Virus record (IMG/VR): IMGVR_UViG_3300021139_000117
Span: 1-27,269 of that record
Direction: 5' to 3' (one strand)
Length of the DNA stretch: 27,269 nt
DNA from: a virus
Shown: piece after piece, positions 15,043 to 23,016 of the stretch
Layout of the letters: each line of letters opens with the position of its first letter
Position numbering within the stretch: the first letter of the stretch is position 1
The notes under the pieces: generated by a model
The model's database searches: none
What the model saw: the letters and a program-made list of their open reading frames with translations, nothing else
What the model was told of the DNA's origin: nothing
Program-made: the position numbers and the translations under genes

Positions 15043-15262
15043 CTATTTTTTTTTGTTCCCAGGCTTTGTAGCCATTGTGCGATTTTCCTTTTATAGTTTT
15101 CTCGATTACAGTTTTAGGTACTTGCCCCGTAATTCGAGCGAATTCGCTTTTACTTTTGTATTGTAGCATATTACCATCTGGGTGTTCAACTAATATGGCA
15201 ACACTGACTTTTGCGGCACCAAGTAATCCATTTTTGATATTATTAGCTCTAAATTTATACAA
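15035..15262 (-). CDS. Small protein with NUMOD/HTH-like segment
   Basis: The 75-aa product is not a known family to me by name. Residues about 36-68 (KSKSEFARITG, then KTVIEKTIKGK, NGYKAW) look like the small helix-turn-helix repeat (NUMOD1 type) that gives homing nucleases their DNA grip: Ser-x-x-Glu-Phe/Ala, a 'Val-Ile-x-x-x-Ile-x-Gly-Lys' second helix, and a closing Gly-Tyr-x-x-Trp. No nuclease domain is attached. The only in-frame start that keeps the length is TTG, without a clear ribosome site; it begins 9 bases after the gp55 stop, so coupling is likely. It overlaps gp47 by 8 bases. A DNA-binding helper for the recombination or late-transcription genes is conceivable but unproved. Confidence 0.65.
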   Translation of the reverse strand: MYKFRANNIKNGLLGAAKVSVAILVEHPDGNMLQYKSKSEFARITGQVPKTVIEKTIKGKSHNGYKAWEQKKIDE

Positions 15263-15271
15263 CTAAACTGG

Positions 15272-16192
15272 TTAATCTTCGTTATTATATTCGGCAATGT
15301 CAATATTGGTAACAATACTACCAGCGTTGTGATTTTTTTTGCCAGCGTTTTGTCTTGTCCAAGAAGGATTCAACCCGTTCATTTCTAACATGTCATCACG
15401 AATGTTTTGATTTTTCTTTTCAGAATTAAGAACATGTGTAAATGAATTGGTAATTGCCGCAGTATAATAAGCAAATGGATTTTGTGATTTTGATTCGTCA
15501 AATCGTAAACCAATTTGTGATAATTGTACCAGGGCCGCTCCACGCATTTCTTCGTTGTAAGTATAGCCACGCCAGTTACTACGAGTAGCATATCGATCAC
15601 ATAATTTCATAAACATATTGGCTAGTATACGAGTCATAGAGCCATGATCTTTGTTAAACTCGCCTCGATCCAAATCACCGATCCAGTGACTTTTACCCAC
15701 AATAAATGGTTGTTTTTTATCATCTATTCTATAATGATAAAATGGGGGAAATGGAAGTCTTACATGCTTGGTATCATCCAATGCTGGTTCTATTGGCAAA
15801 TCAAGCAACGGGTCTACTTCTATATCAAATTCAAAAATATCTTCAATTTTTTTCTTTTTAGTAGTAGCAGATTTGGGGATTTTTTTTGGAGCCATAGGTA
15901 TGTGTTCCCAACAAGTAACACGAAATACTAAATCAGTATTGGGTATTTTTTTAGGATCAATGACAACTCCTGTTTCTTTTTTAATACGGTCTGCTCGATT
16001 TCTACGAGCTTCTGCTACGGTACGTTGATTAATTTTTTCTACTGTGGGTAAAATAATATCATATTGATGGTCGTTTACGGGGTCTTTAAATGTACAATAT
16101 GTATTTTTGGATAAGTGTATTTGCTTTAGAATATCTCTGTTATTGAGATAAATTACTTTTTTTGGTGTGGGGGTTATTGGGGCAGTAGCCAC
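15272..16192 (-). CDS. 55: Late-transcription sigma factor gp55, N-terminally extended
   Basis: gp55 binds host RNA polymerase and recognises TATAAATA late promoters, normally with gp33 and the gp45 clamp (neither in this window). The core is at about residues 175-275: GSMTRILANMFMKLCDRYAT, GYTYNEEMRGAALVQL, FDESKSQNPFAYYTAAI and SEKKNQNIRDDMLEMNG, matching the gp55 form of marine T4-like phages. T4 gp55 has 185 aa. Here 306 aa include about 165 residues in front of the core, with a Lys-rich stretch (103-116), and no domain I can name. The start is GTG (16192-16190), chosen because GGAG lies 9 bases ahead and a sigma70-type promoter lies just upstream. It heads the leftward operon through gp47 and gp46. 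Confidence 0.88.
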   Translation of the reverse strand: MATAPITPTPKKVIYLNNRDILKQIHLSKNTYCTFKDPVNDHQYDIILPTVEKINQRTVAEARRNRADRIKKETGVVIDPKKIPNTDLVFRVTCWEHIPMAPKKIPKSATTKKKKIEDIFEFDIEVDPLLDLPIEPALDDTKHVRLPFPPFYHYRIDDKKQPFIVGKSHWIGDLDRGEFNKDHGSMTRILANMFMKLCDRYATRSNWRGYTYNEEMRGAALVQLSQIGLRFDESKSQNPFAYYTAAITNSFTHVLNSEKKNQNIRDDMLEMNGLNPSWTRQNAGKKNHNAGSIVTNIDIAEYNNED

Positions 16193-16212
16193 TGGTTAAA
16201 TCTCCTATATAT

Positions 16213-16228
16213 GTTGTAATTATACAAC
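16213..16228. promoter_or_regulatory. Palindrome over the -10 box of the gp55 promoter
   Basis: GTTGTA-ATTA-TACAAC is a perfect 6+6 inverted repeat that covers the whole -10 hexamer. A repressor bound here would block gp55. It could also be a by-product of the AT-rich -10 sequence. Confidence 0.4.
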
Positions 16229-16246
16229 GAAATTAAAATTTGTCAA
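16219..16246 (-). promoter_or_regulatory. Consensus sigma70-type promoter of gp55
   Basis: On the minus strand, TTGACA (16246-16241) and TATAAT (16224-16219) are both perfect consensus hexamers, 16 bases apart. Transcription should start near 16210 and give a short leader with the GGAG ribosome site of gp55. This lets the unmodified host polymerase make the phage late sigma. Confidence 0.85.
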
Positions 16247-16280
16247 CCTTTTTAACATAATATGACTACATTATTTAAGA

Positions 16281-16288
16281 TATAAATA
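16281..16288 (+). promoter_or_regulatory. Late promoter TATAAATA of the baseplate operon
   Basis: The exact T4 late consensus lies 21 bases before the gp48 ATG at 16310, leaving room for a start near 16294 and an AGGAAAAGAAAG ribosome region. It is divergent from the gp55 promoter, 34 bases from its -35 box. Confidence 0.75.
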
Positions 16289-16309
16289 TGAATATAGGAA
16301 AAGAAAGAT

Positions 16310-17221
16310 ATGGCGGCCACACAAGGTACAGTAAACGTTACACAAGCACCCTTAAATACCACGGCTGGATCACCAGCGACTGCACAAATTATAGCAGGTA
16401 CGTCAGATGCTCAACAACAGCCAGCGATTGCCACTCAACAAAGTCAGGCAGCAAGTAGTACTGATTGGCGATTAAAAATAAGTTTAGCACAAAATGCCAC
16501 GTATTTGTATAATGATCCTAACCCAGGTATACTACAACCATTAAGATCAACAAACGGAGTAATTTTTCCATATACTCCAAAAATTGATTTAACTTACAGA
16601 GCTAACTATTCTCCATACGAATTAACGCATTCTAATTATAAAGGATATTTTTATCAAAATAGTAATGTTAGTGATATTAACATTGTAGGAAATTTTACGG
16701 CTCAAACTACCAATGACGCAAATTATTTGTTGGCGGTAATACATTTTTTCCGTTCGGCTACAAAAATGTTTTATGGTCAAGATGCTCAACGCGGAGTGCC
16801 TCCGCCGCTAGTGTTTATGTCTGGGCTTGGACAATATCAATTTAATAATCACCCTTGTGTGATTAGCAGTTTTCAATATACCTTGCCAGAAGATGTAGAT
16901 TATATTCGAGCCTCGGTGGCAAATAATGTTGGACTTAATGCCTCGACAATAAGCAACGTTTTAAATAGCGTAGTGGCAGCAGGCGGAATAAGTGGTAATG
17001 CCAGACTGGCAGCGGCATTTACAACTCCAGGAGCACTGCCAATTACTCCTTTTGGAAGCATAAACACTCCTAACAACGCTTCCGGGGTTCCAACATATGT
17101 GCCAACAAAAATGTCTGTGTCAATCACATTATTGCCTATGAACTCTAGACAACAAATTAGTCAACAATTTAGTCTCAAAGGATTTGCCAATGGCAATTTA
17201 CTCCGAGGAGGATTTTGGTAA
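16310..17221 (+). CDS. 48: Baseplate tail-tube cap protein gp48-like
   Basis: This is the protein that sits on the baseplate and starts tail-tube polymerisation. The 303-aa sequence has a disordered, Gln/Ala/Thr-rich first 50 residues, then the conserved block of the marine T4-like gp48 proteins: DWRLKISLAQNATYLYNDPN, GVIFPYTPKIDLTYRANYSP, LAVIHFFRSATKMFYGQDAQ and FNNHPCVISSFQYTLPEDVD. The fold expected for this family is a tail-tube-like beta barrel. T4 gp48 is 364 aa. Gene 54, its partner in T4, is not recognised here, so one protein may serve both roles. It opens the late operon and overlaps gp53 by one base (TAATG). Confidence 0.82.
   Translation: MAATQGTVNVTQAPLNTTAGSPATAQIIAGTSDAQQQPAIATQQSQAASSTDWRLKISLAQNATYLYNDPNPGILQPLRSTNGVIFPYTPKIDLTYRANYSPYELTHSNYKGYFYQNSNVSDINIVGNFTAQTTNDANYLLAVIHFFRSATKMFYGQDAQRGVPPPLVFMSGLGQYQFNNHPCVISSFQYTLPEDVDYIRASVANNVGLNASTISNVLNSVVAAGGISGNARLAAAFTTPGALPITPFGSINTPNNASGVPTYVPTKMSVSITLLPMNSRQQISQQFSLKGFANGNLLRGGFW
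17205..17210 (+). promoter_or_regulatory. Ribosome binding site that fixes the gp53 start
   Basis: AGGAGG, 10 bases before the ATG at 17221, inside the end of gp48. It supports that ATG over the in-frame TTG at 17215. Confidence 0.7.
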
Positions 17222-17520
17222 TGGCAAACTACGATCAAACAAGTCCATACTATTTGACACGATATAGTCAATTCTTTTTGGATGTAATGGTTAATAGGCC
17301 AATACCCAAACTTGTTGATGACCAACACTGGCAGATAAATTTAACGTATCAATACAGACCAGATTTGTTGGCTTATGATTTATATCAAAATAGTAATTTA
17401 TGGTGGGTGTTTTATCAGCGTAATCCTAATACATTAAACGCTCCGCCATTAGATTTTAAATCTGGTACAAAAATTTATCTGCCTAAAATTACCACACTTA
17501 AATCTGTGTTAGGATTCTAA
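17221..17520 (+). CDS. 53: Baseplate wedge protein gp53 (short form)
   Basis: gp53 joins neighbouring wedges around the central hub. The 99-aa product has YRPDLLAYDLYQNSNLWWVF, RNPNTLNAPPLDF and GTKIYLP, the LysM-like core typical of gp53. T4 gp53 has 196 aa, so only about half of the T4 protein is kept, as I recall for other marine relatives. The ATG at 17221 shares its A with the gp48 stop codon (TAATG), a sign of coupled translation. Identity is good from the core pattern and the position after gp48. Confidence 0.87.
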   Translation: MANYDQTSPYYLTRYSQFFLDVMVNRPIPKLVDDQHWQINLTYQYRPDLLAYDLYQNSNLWWVFYQRNPNTLNAPPLDFKSGTKIYLPKITTLKSVLGF

Positions 17521-17521
17521 T

Positions 17522-18841
17522 ATGGCACTTCCAACACAAGCCCAGCTTGCCGCTATCGATGCTGCTTCAGGTGGAACTGCATCTGTGCCACTAACAGCCG
17601 AACAGCAACAAATCGTTACATTAGGGCAAAGCCAATCAACTTCCTCGCAAACCGTACCTGGGCCAGTACCTTATAATGCGCCAGTTTTTACACAGGATCA
17701 GTTAAATCAAAATTTATCAGCAAGTCAACCAGCTGTAGGAACGCCCGGTAGCGATCAAGCCGGACCACCAGAGCCCACTGCTCCATCTACTCCAGGTGCC
17801 GGGGCAGCAACAGATGATAATTCTAATGGCGCTAATACAACATCGGGTACCAATTCCATTTTAAACACGGCTACTGCACCTGGATCGTTAATTACGCCAC
17901 AACCCAATATATTAGATCAATTTGCCAGTTATACATATAATATTGGTTGGTATTTGTTGACTCCTGATCAAGCTAGAGCCGTGTCGGAACCAATCAAAAT
18001 TGATGTAACACAATGGTCTCTTTTAGTTCAAAGCGGTGGTGCCGGCCTAGAGCAAACGGGAATATTTCAAGCAGGAACTGCCGCTGCTTCTCTTAATCCT
18101 TTGGTGGAAACAGTTGCCAATAGATTAGGACTTAGTACGCTGTCTACTACAGGGCGTAACAAATATTTTACATACGATTATTATTTAGATGATTTAGAAA
18201 TTCAAATTCCATTTGTAAAAGAAGCGGGGGCTACGGTGCTTTCTTTCACAGTACAAGAACCATACGGATTGACATTATTGCCAAATCTCATGAACGCTGT
18301 TAATGATTTGTATAAACAAGACGCAGCATCAGCTAGTAATGCTCAGTATTGTTTGGTAGTAAAATTTTATGGGTGGGACGCTAAAGGCAATTTAATATCG
18401 AGTCCTAAACAAAATGAAGGTATACCTGGAATAACGCCATCTGTATCTAATGCAGTAGTTACAAGATATTACCCGTTTCAAATTATTAAATTAGATTTTA
18501 AGCAAGCCAGCAAGGGGGTATCATATCATATAGAAGGGTCTTGTCAAAATTTTGTTTATGCCAAGTCCAGTGCCACAGGTAGTATTCCGTTTAATTTTGA
18601 ACTCACTGGGACAACCGTAGGAGAAGTATTGACAGGGTCTGGAAAAGGAGTAGGCAGTGCTGCCAAAGCTTCCGCTACAGATGGTAGAGAAGGAAAATCT
18701 ACATCTTCTCCAGCACCCGTTCGAACAACATTTGAAACCACTGCTTTTACTGAATCTACACCCACAACAGCAACTTATAATGCTGATGGTTCAGTTAATG
18801 CCGCTGATTTGAGCGGCTGGTCAAACGCAGGAGGAACATAG
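17522..18841 (+). CDS. Unrecognised baseplate/hub-region virion protein X
   Basis: The 439-aa product has no T4 counterpart I can name. Residues 1-120 are Gln/Thr/Pro/Ala-rich and probably disordered. A folded region (about 125-375) begins NILDQFASYTYNIGWYLLTP and includes KYFTYDYYLDDLEIQIPF, AQYCLVVKFYGWDAKGN and YYPFQIIKLDFKQASKGVSY, a beta-rich pattern like the tube-type folds of hub proteins. The tail is Ser/Thr-rich. It starts 1 bp after the gp53 stop and ends 1 bp before the next gene, so the operon is tightly packed. Lying before gp5, it may serve as a hub protein in the manner of T4 gp27, possibly together with the next gene; this is inference from position. Confidence 0.85.
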   Translation: MALPTQAQLAAIDAASGGTASVPLTAEQQQIVTLGQSQSTSSQTVPGPVPYNAPVFTQDQLNQNLSASQPAVGTPGSDQAGPPEPTAPSTPGAGAATDDNSNGANTTSGTNSILNTATAPGSLITPQPNILDQFASYTYNIGWYLLTPDQARAVSEPIKIDVTQWSLLVQSGGAGLEQTGIFQAGTAAASLNPLVETVANRLGLSTLSTTGRNKYFTYDYYLDDLEIQIPFVKEAGATVLSFTVQEPYGLTLLPNLMNAVNDLYKQDAASASNAQYCLVVKFYGWDAKGNLISSPKQNEGIPGITPSVSNAVVTRYYPFQIIKLDFKQASKGVSYHIEGSCQNFVYAKSSATGSIPFNFELTGTTVGEVLTGSGKGVGSAAKASATDGREGKSTSSPAPVRTTFETTAFTESTPTTATYNADGSVNAADLSGWSNAGGT

Positions 18842-18842
18842 C

Positions 18843-20606
18843 ATGGCAGCAATATATGATGCATTGGGTAATCACATAGGAGACGACAGCACCGGACCAG
18901 GAGTTAGGTCGGCTAGTGGATTAGACATTAATAAAGCCGACCCTACCACGCCCCCTCCAACAGCCGCATCCGCCCCTCAGGGCAACACAAAATATGGTTA
19001 TGTGGGGTTATGCGATGCGTTAAATGCCTACGAACAAGGTTTAGTGGCGGCCGGAACAGTAGAAATTGCCAACATTTATGAAATACAATTTGTACCTCAA
19101 ACCATAGCAGCATCTTCGCTTCAGCCACCCGGCGCAACTGACTATTCATCAACTGCAAATCAAACTAATGGATCTGCTCAATCCAAAATAAATCCAGATT
19201 CAAACAGCGTGAATATGAAAAGCAAAAATCTGTCACCGGCACAAGGAACACAGATAGTACAATTTATTGAACAAACAATGCGAAACAGTGGTTATATTAC
19301 TCAGCAATTATTATCAACAGGCGATCAACTTGATGCCGCTGCTAAATCTACACCCAACTCGGCTAGCGAAAAAAAACCAGTATCTTGGTTTAAAATTGTT
19401 ACTAATGCTGTTTGTATTGGTAACACAATAGATAAAAAAAGAAATGATTTTGCTTACCGTATAACTTATACCATTGTGAATTATGCTATCAATGAAGCTC
19501 AAAGTCAATATACGAAAAGTGCAAAATTTAGAGGAGTACATAAGCGTTATGATTATTGGTTTACTGGACTGAATACTCAAATATTAAATTATGAGCAAAA
19601 ATACAATACGCAATATTTCAACGTGTTAGATAGCAAAGCACCAACTGAAACCGATCAAAATAAAACAGGATCCGCCGTAACCAATGGCACACCAAACACT
19701 TCTGATATTGGAAAAGCCATGGGGCCAAATAGAAATGTTCCAACCACCGCGTCAAGTCAAAGCGATCAACAATTAAAAAATGGTGCTGGAAATCCAGCAA
19801 GTACAATCGCTGATTTTTTGTATTCTCAAAGCGATCAAGCAACAGTTAAATTAGAAATTATAGGTGATCCGGCATTTTTAGTTCAAGGGGAAATGAAAGG
19901 AATTGGCGCCGGGGCAATCATAAATGCTCCATTTTATCCAGATGGATCAGTAAACACAGAAATTCAAGAAATAGTTTTTTCAATTAATTTTAATACTGCT
20001 GGTGATTACAACAATGGTATAAGCGGACCTTACAGTGGCACAGGATTAATGGATATTGGCGGGCAAGAAGCCACCAAGGGAATTAATACATCATCTGCCC
20101 CAGCTCAGGCTAGTGCGGCTTACGCGGCATTTAAAGTAACAAATCATTTTATTAAAGGTAAATTTACGCAAGATTTGGAAGGACGTATTTTACAAAATCT
20201 AAATTCCCAGCAAATTGATACTGCCGCGGGAAGAGCTTCTAGTATTTCCAATAAACTAGGACAATTGACTGGACTTTTGAACTCGGTAGCGCGAGTTCCT
20301 AACATAATAAACTCAGGAATAAGTGCGGTAGGGGGAGTAATAAACTCTTCAATAGCTGCATTATCGGTAGCGGCTCAAACACTTTATTCGTCTAATGCTG
20401 ATAATTCTGCTGCCCCCATCAATAATGAAAGTTCTCAACCAGCTGCTCCTGCTGAACCACCAACATCTAATGGCGACATTAACACAGAGCAGGCGGGACC
20501 TCCGTCCCCGCCGCCAGAAATTCTTTTGCAAAATCAACTATCCGGAGATGGAGTTACCGCAAATGTTGATACAAGCGTTCAAATTATGGCAGCTCCTGAT
20601 GCCTAA
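18843..20606 (+). CDS. Unrecognised baseplate/hub-region virion protein Y
   Basis: The 587-aa protein follows protein X by one base, with a GGAGGA ribosome site. Conserved-looking folded segments are YGYVGLCDALNAYEQGLV, VEIANIYEIQFVPQTIA, KPVSWFKIVTNAVCIGNTID, NDFAYRITYTIVNYAINEAQ, KYDYWFTG-type text (KRYDYWFTGLNTQILNYEQK) and a beta-rich part near residues 335-395 (VKLEIIGDPAFLVQGEMKGI). The last 120 residues carry an Ala/Ser-rich helix and a Pro-rich tail. Similar blocks occur in large 'virion structural protein' genes near gp5 in marine T4-like phages, from memory. A place in the central baseplate is likely; the exact role is unknown. It could be the second half of a protein that is one chain in relatives. 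Confidence 0.85.
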   Translation: MAAIYDALGNHIGDDSTGPGVRSASGLDINKADPTTPPPTAASAPQGNTKYGYVGLCDALNAYEQGLVAAGTVEIANIYEIQFVPQTIAASSLQPPGATDYSSTANQTNGSAQSKINPDSNSVNMKSKNLSPAQGTQIVQFIEQTMRNSGYITQQLLSTGDQLDAAAKSTPNSASEKKPVSWFKIVTNAVCIGNTIDKKRNDFAYRITYTIVNYAINEAQSQYTKSAKFRGVHKRYDYWFTGLNTQILNYEQKYNTQYFNVLDSKAPTETDQNKTGSAVTNGTPNTSDIGKAMGPNRNVPTTASSQSDQQLKNGAGNPASTIADFLYSQSDQATVKLEIIGDPAFLVQGEMKGIGAGAIINAPFYPDGSVNTEIQEIVFSINFNTAGDYNNGISGPYSGTGLMDIGGQEATKGINTSSAPAQASAAYAAFKVTNHFIKGKFTQDLEGRILQNLNSQQIDTAAGRASSISNKLGQLTGLLNSVARVPNIINSGISAVGGVINSSIAALSVAAQTLYSSNADNSAAPINNESSQPAAPAEPPTSNGDINTEQAGPPSPPPEILLQNQLSGDGVTANVDTSVQIMAAPDA

Positions 20607-20620
20607 GGTAAATATATCAT

Positions 20621-22138
20621 ATGTCAGTTAATGTACAAAGATCAACCGGCCGAGCATCAAATTATAAATTTGACCGTGGAGGAATGCCTACAGATTTTGG
20701 GCCTTTTATTGGCGAAATAATGAATAATGTTGATCCTACACGCAGTGGTAGAGTGCAAGTTTATATCAATCAATTTGCTGGCGGTGATAAAAAAAATAAA
20801 ACATTATGGAGAACAGTAAGTTACATTCCGCCTTTTGGTGGGGCTACACCTAAAACAAGTACATCAACAGGTGTTGGAACTTATGGCAACAACAACAATC
20901 AACAAAGTTATGGAATGAGTTTTAATCCTCCAGATATTGGAGTGGAAGTTTTATGCTTTTTTGTGGCAGGAGATCCCAATCAAGGTTATTATATAGGGGT
21001 TGTACCGCAACAAGGTGCTAATCATATGGTCCCTGCGATAGGAGCAACTTCCAAAGCAGTACCACAAAACGCAAATCAATCAACGTATTTTGCTAAAAGT
21101 CCTCAGTTACCAACAGCAGAAATTAATAATGCTGAAACAAATACCACAATCACTGAAAACCCACAATTTTTTAATCAAGAAAAACCAGTACATAGCTATG
21201 TGGCTTCTACCTTATTTCAGCAGGGCACCGTTAATGATCCTATTCGAGGCCCAATATCATCATCCAGTCAAAGAGAAAGTCCAACAACTGCCTTTGGAAT
21301 GAGCACTCCCGGTAGACCAGTATATCAAGGGGGACTTAAAGATACTACTATCCAACAGCAAGTAGCTTCTGGTTCAGTTCCTCCAGAGGCAGTTAATGTT
21401 GTGGGACGTAAAGGCGGTCATTCATTTGTTATGGACGATGGAGATGTAGGCGGAAATAATGCGCTAATACGTATTCGAACCGCCAAAGGTCACCAAATTA
21501 CAATGAGTGATGACGGAAATTCTTTTTACATATCACATTCTAGCGGTCAAGTTTGGTTGGAATTTGGTCAAGAAGGTACAATGGATGTTTATGCCACTAA
21601 TTCAATTAATTTGCGTACCGAAGGTACTATAAATTTACACGCCGACAAAGATTTTAATGTATTTGCTGGAGGCAACATTAATATGAAGAGTAATGTTGCA
21701 ACTGTGTTAGAAAGCACAGGTAGTTTTACTTGTGCTACAGCAGATACATTAAAATTTTTTAGCGAAACTACTATAGGCATTAAAAGTAATGGACAGCTAG
21801 GACTTGATTCTATTGGTGGATTTTGGAATGGCAGAAGTGGTTCGTTGGTACTACAAGGATCATCGGTGGAAATAAATCCTGGCTTTGCCCCAACTGTATC
21901 AGTTCCAACCGGGCTAGTGGAATACACCATGCCAGATAGTGCATTTAATACTAGCAGTGGCTGGGCGGTGTCTGCTACAGGTGTAGACAGTATTGTAACC
22001 CGTGCTCCATCTCATGAACCATGGCCTTATCATAACCAAGGTGTCCAAGTAAATGTTAATTTAGGAGACGGAACTAATTCTGCTCCTCCAAGCGCGCCTA
22101 CTATCCCCGCAGGAACTACTATAACTAAAACATCATGA
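20621..22138 (+). CDS. 5: Baseplate central spike protein gp5, without lysozyme domain
   Basis: gp5 forms the needle under the hub that pierces the outer membrane. The 505-aa product has the N-terminal OB-fold (GPFIGEIMNNVDPTRSGRVQ to PNQGYYIGVVPQ, about residues 27-130), a linker with the typical SSSSQRESPTTAFGMSTPGR, then a VgrG/gp5C-like beta-helix of short strands (about 255-430; for example VYATNSINLRTEGTINLHAD). T4 gp5 carries a lysozyme domain between OB-fold and helix; nothing like it is present here. The Pro/Ser-rich end may be the spike tip region. An AAGG site precedes the ATG. The stop overlaps the next start (ATGA). Confidence 0.93.
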   Translation: MSVNVQRSTGRASNYKFDRGGMPTDFGPFIGEIMNNVDPTRSGRVQVYINQFAGGDKKNKTLWRTVSYIPPFGGATPKTSTSTGVGTYGNNNNQQSYGMSFNPPDIGVEVLCFFVAGDPNQGYYIGVVPQQGANHMVPAIGATSKAVPQNANQSTYFAKSPQLPTAEINNAETNTTITENPQFFNQEKPVHSYVASTLFQQGTVNDPIRGPISSSSQRESPTTAFGMSTPGRPVYQGGLKDTTIQQQVASGSVPPEAVNVVGRKGGHSFVMDDGDVGGNNALIRIRTAKGHQITMSDDGNSFYISHSSGQVWLEFGQEGTMDVYATNSINLRTEGTINLHADKDFNVFAGGNINMKSNVATVLESTGSFTCATADTLKFFSETTIGIKSNGQLGLDSIGGFWNGRSGSLVLQGSSVEINPGFAPTVSVPTGLVEYTMPDSAFNTSSGWAVSATGVDSIVTRAPSHEPWPYHNQGVQVNVNLGDGTNSAPPSAPTIPAGTTITKTS

Positions 22139-23016
22139 GTATTTTTAATTACACGTTACCTTCCGGAGCAACTTTTCAATTAAATGCTCCCGCTGGCACC
22201 ACTCAAGCTCAAGCCGATGTAATTTTTTATTCGCAGGTGGCTTCTGGAACATTTGTTGGATATAAAACAGGGGATAAATTAACACATCCAAAAGAAGCGC
22301 TTAATAATTTTGGGATCACAAGATTACAAAGAGGCACTGCTGGAGTCGATGATAAAACATTGCTGGCAATTATAGCTGGTCTTCCGGTAGTAGCTCCACT
22401 TCCAAATTTATCAACGGTACCAGTAGCAAATGCTATTAATTCAGCAAATTATTTGCAAGTTGCCAGTGTTCCAACTCCTGCTAATCCTTCCGTTACTCCT
22501 GCTGGAAATTTTAGTCAAGGATCCACAGGTGTTGGACAATTATCTGCGGCACAAACACAAGCAGTAATGGCACAAATAGCATCAACGGTGGGACAGGCGT
22601 ATAATGTGATTACTCAAGCAAAAGGGGTTGGAAAATATGGATTTAATTCACAACAACTTGAAAAAGCTGGATACATTAAACCTGGATATTCTCAACAATA
22701 TTGTCCTATTAATCCTGCTACTTTTGCCAACCCAAATAATTTTGTTTCATTTATGGAATCTCCAACACCATGGACGGGCTTAAATGCGGTAACCAGTGTA
22801 AGTGATATATTAAATAATTTGCCTATACAAAATCAAATTCAAGAAAGTTTAATGATTCAAAGTTATAATACTTACGTCTCTTTAGGAATAATTGTTCCTT
22901 CAATTCCTACTGTAACTACCCCGTCAATAAGTACGGGGCAGGTATATAGCAATACTGGAAGTTTAGTATCTGCTTCTGTATTATCTTTATTAACCAACCC
23001 AACAGGATCAATATAA
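22135..23016 (+). CDS. Unrecognised virion protein after gp5
   Basis: The 293-aa product begins with a region (residues 1-65) that reads like a small binding module found in phage baseplate proteins (TLPSGATFQLNAPAGTTQAQ, then VGYKTGDKL). The middle is Pro/Ala/Val-rich. A helical segment at about 160-185 has GKYGFNSQQLEKAGYIKPGY, a motif I associate with phage structural proteins that contain peptidoglycan-binding-like helices; that link is tentative. The start overlaps the gp5 stop (ATGA), with no separate ribosome site, so translation is coupled to gp5. It is probably a baseplate or spike-associated component. Confidence 0.8.
   Translation: MSIFNYTLPSGATFQLNAPAGTTQAQADVIFYSQVASGTFVGYKTGDKLTHPKEALNNFGITRLQRGTAGVDDKTLLAIIAGLPVVAPLPNLSTVPVANAINSANYLQVASVPTPANPSVTPAGNFSQGSTGVGQLSAAQTQAVMAQIASTVGQAYNVITQAKGVGKYGFNSQQLEKAGYIKPGYSQQYCPINPATFANPNNFVSFMESPTPWTGLNAVTSVSDILNNLPIQNQIQESLMIQSYNTYVSLGIIVPSIPTVTTPSISTGQVYSNTGSLVSASVLSLLTNPTGSI

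Noticed and set aside
18839-18843. Frameshift or sequencing error splitting proteins X and Y
   Set aside because: Protein Y has its own strong GGAGGA ribosome site and ATG, both ends look like natural disordered tails, and no slippery run is present at the junction.
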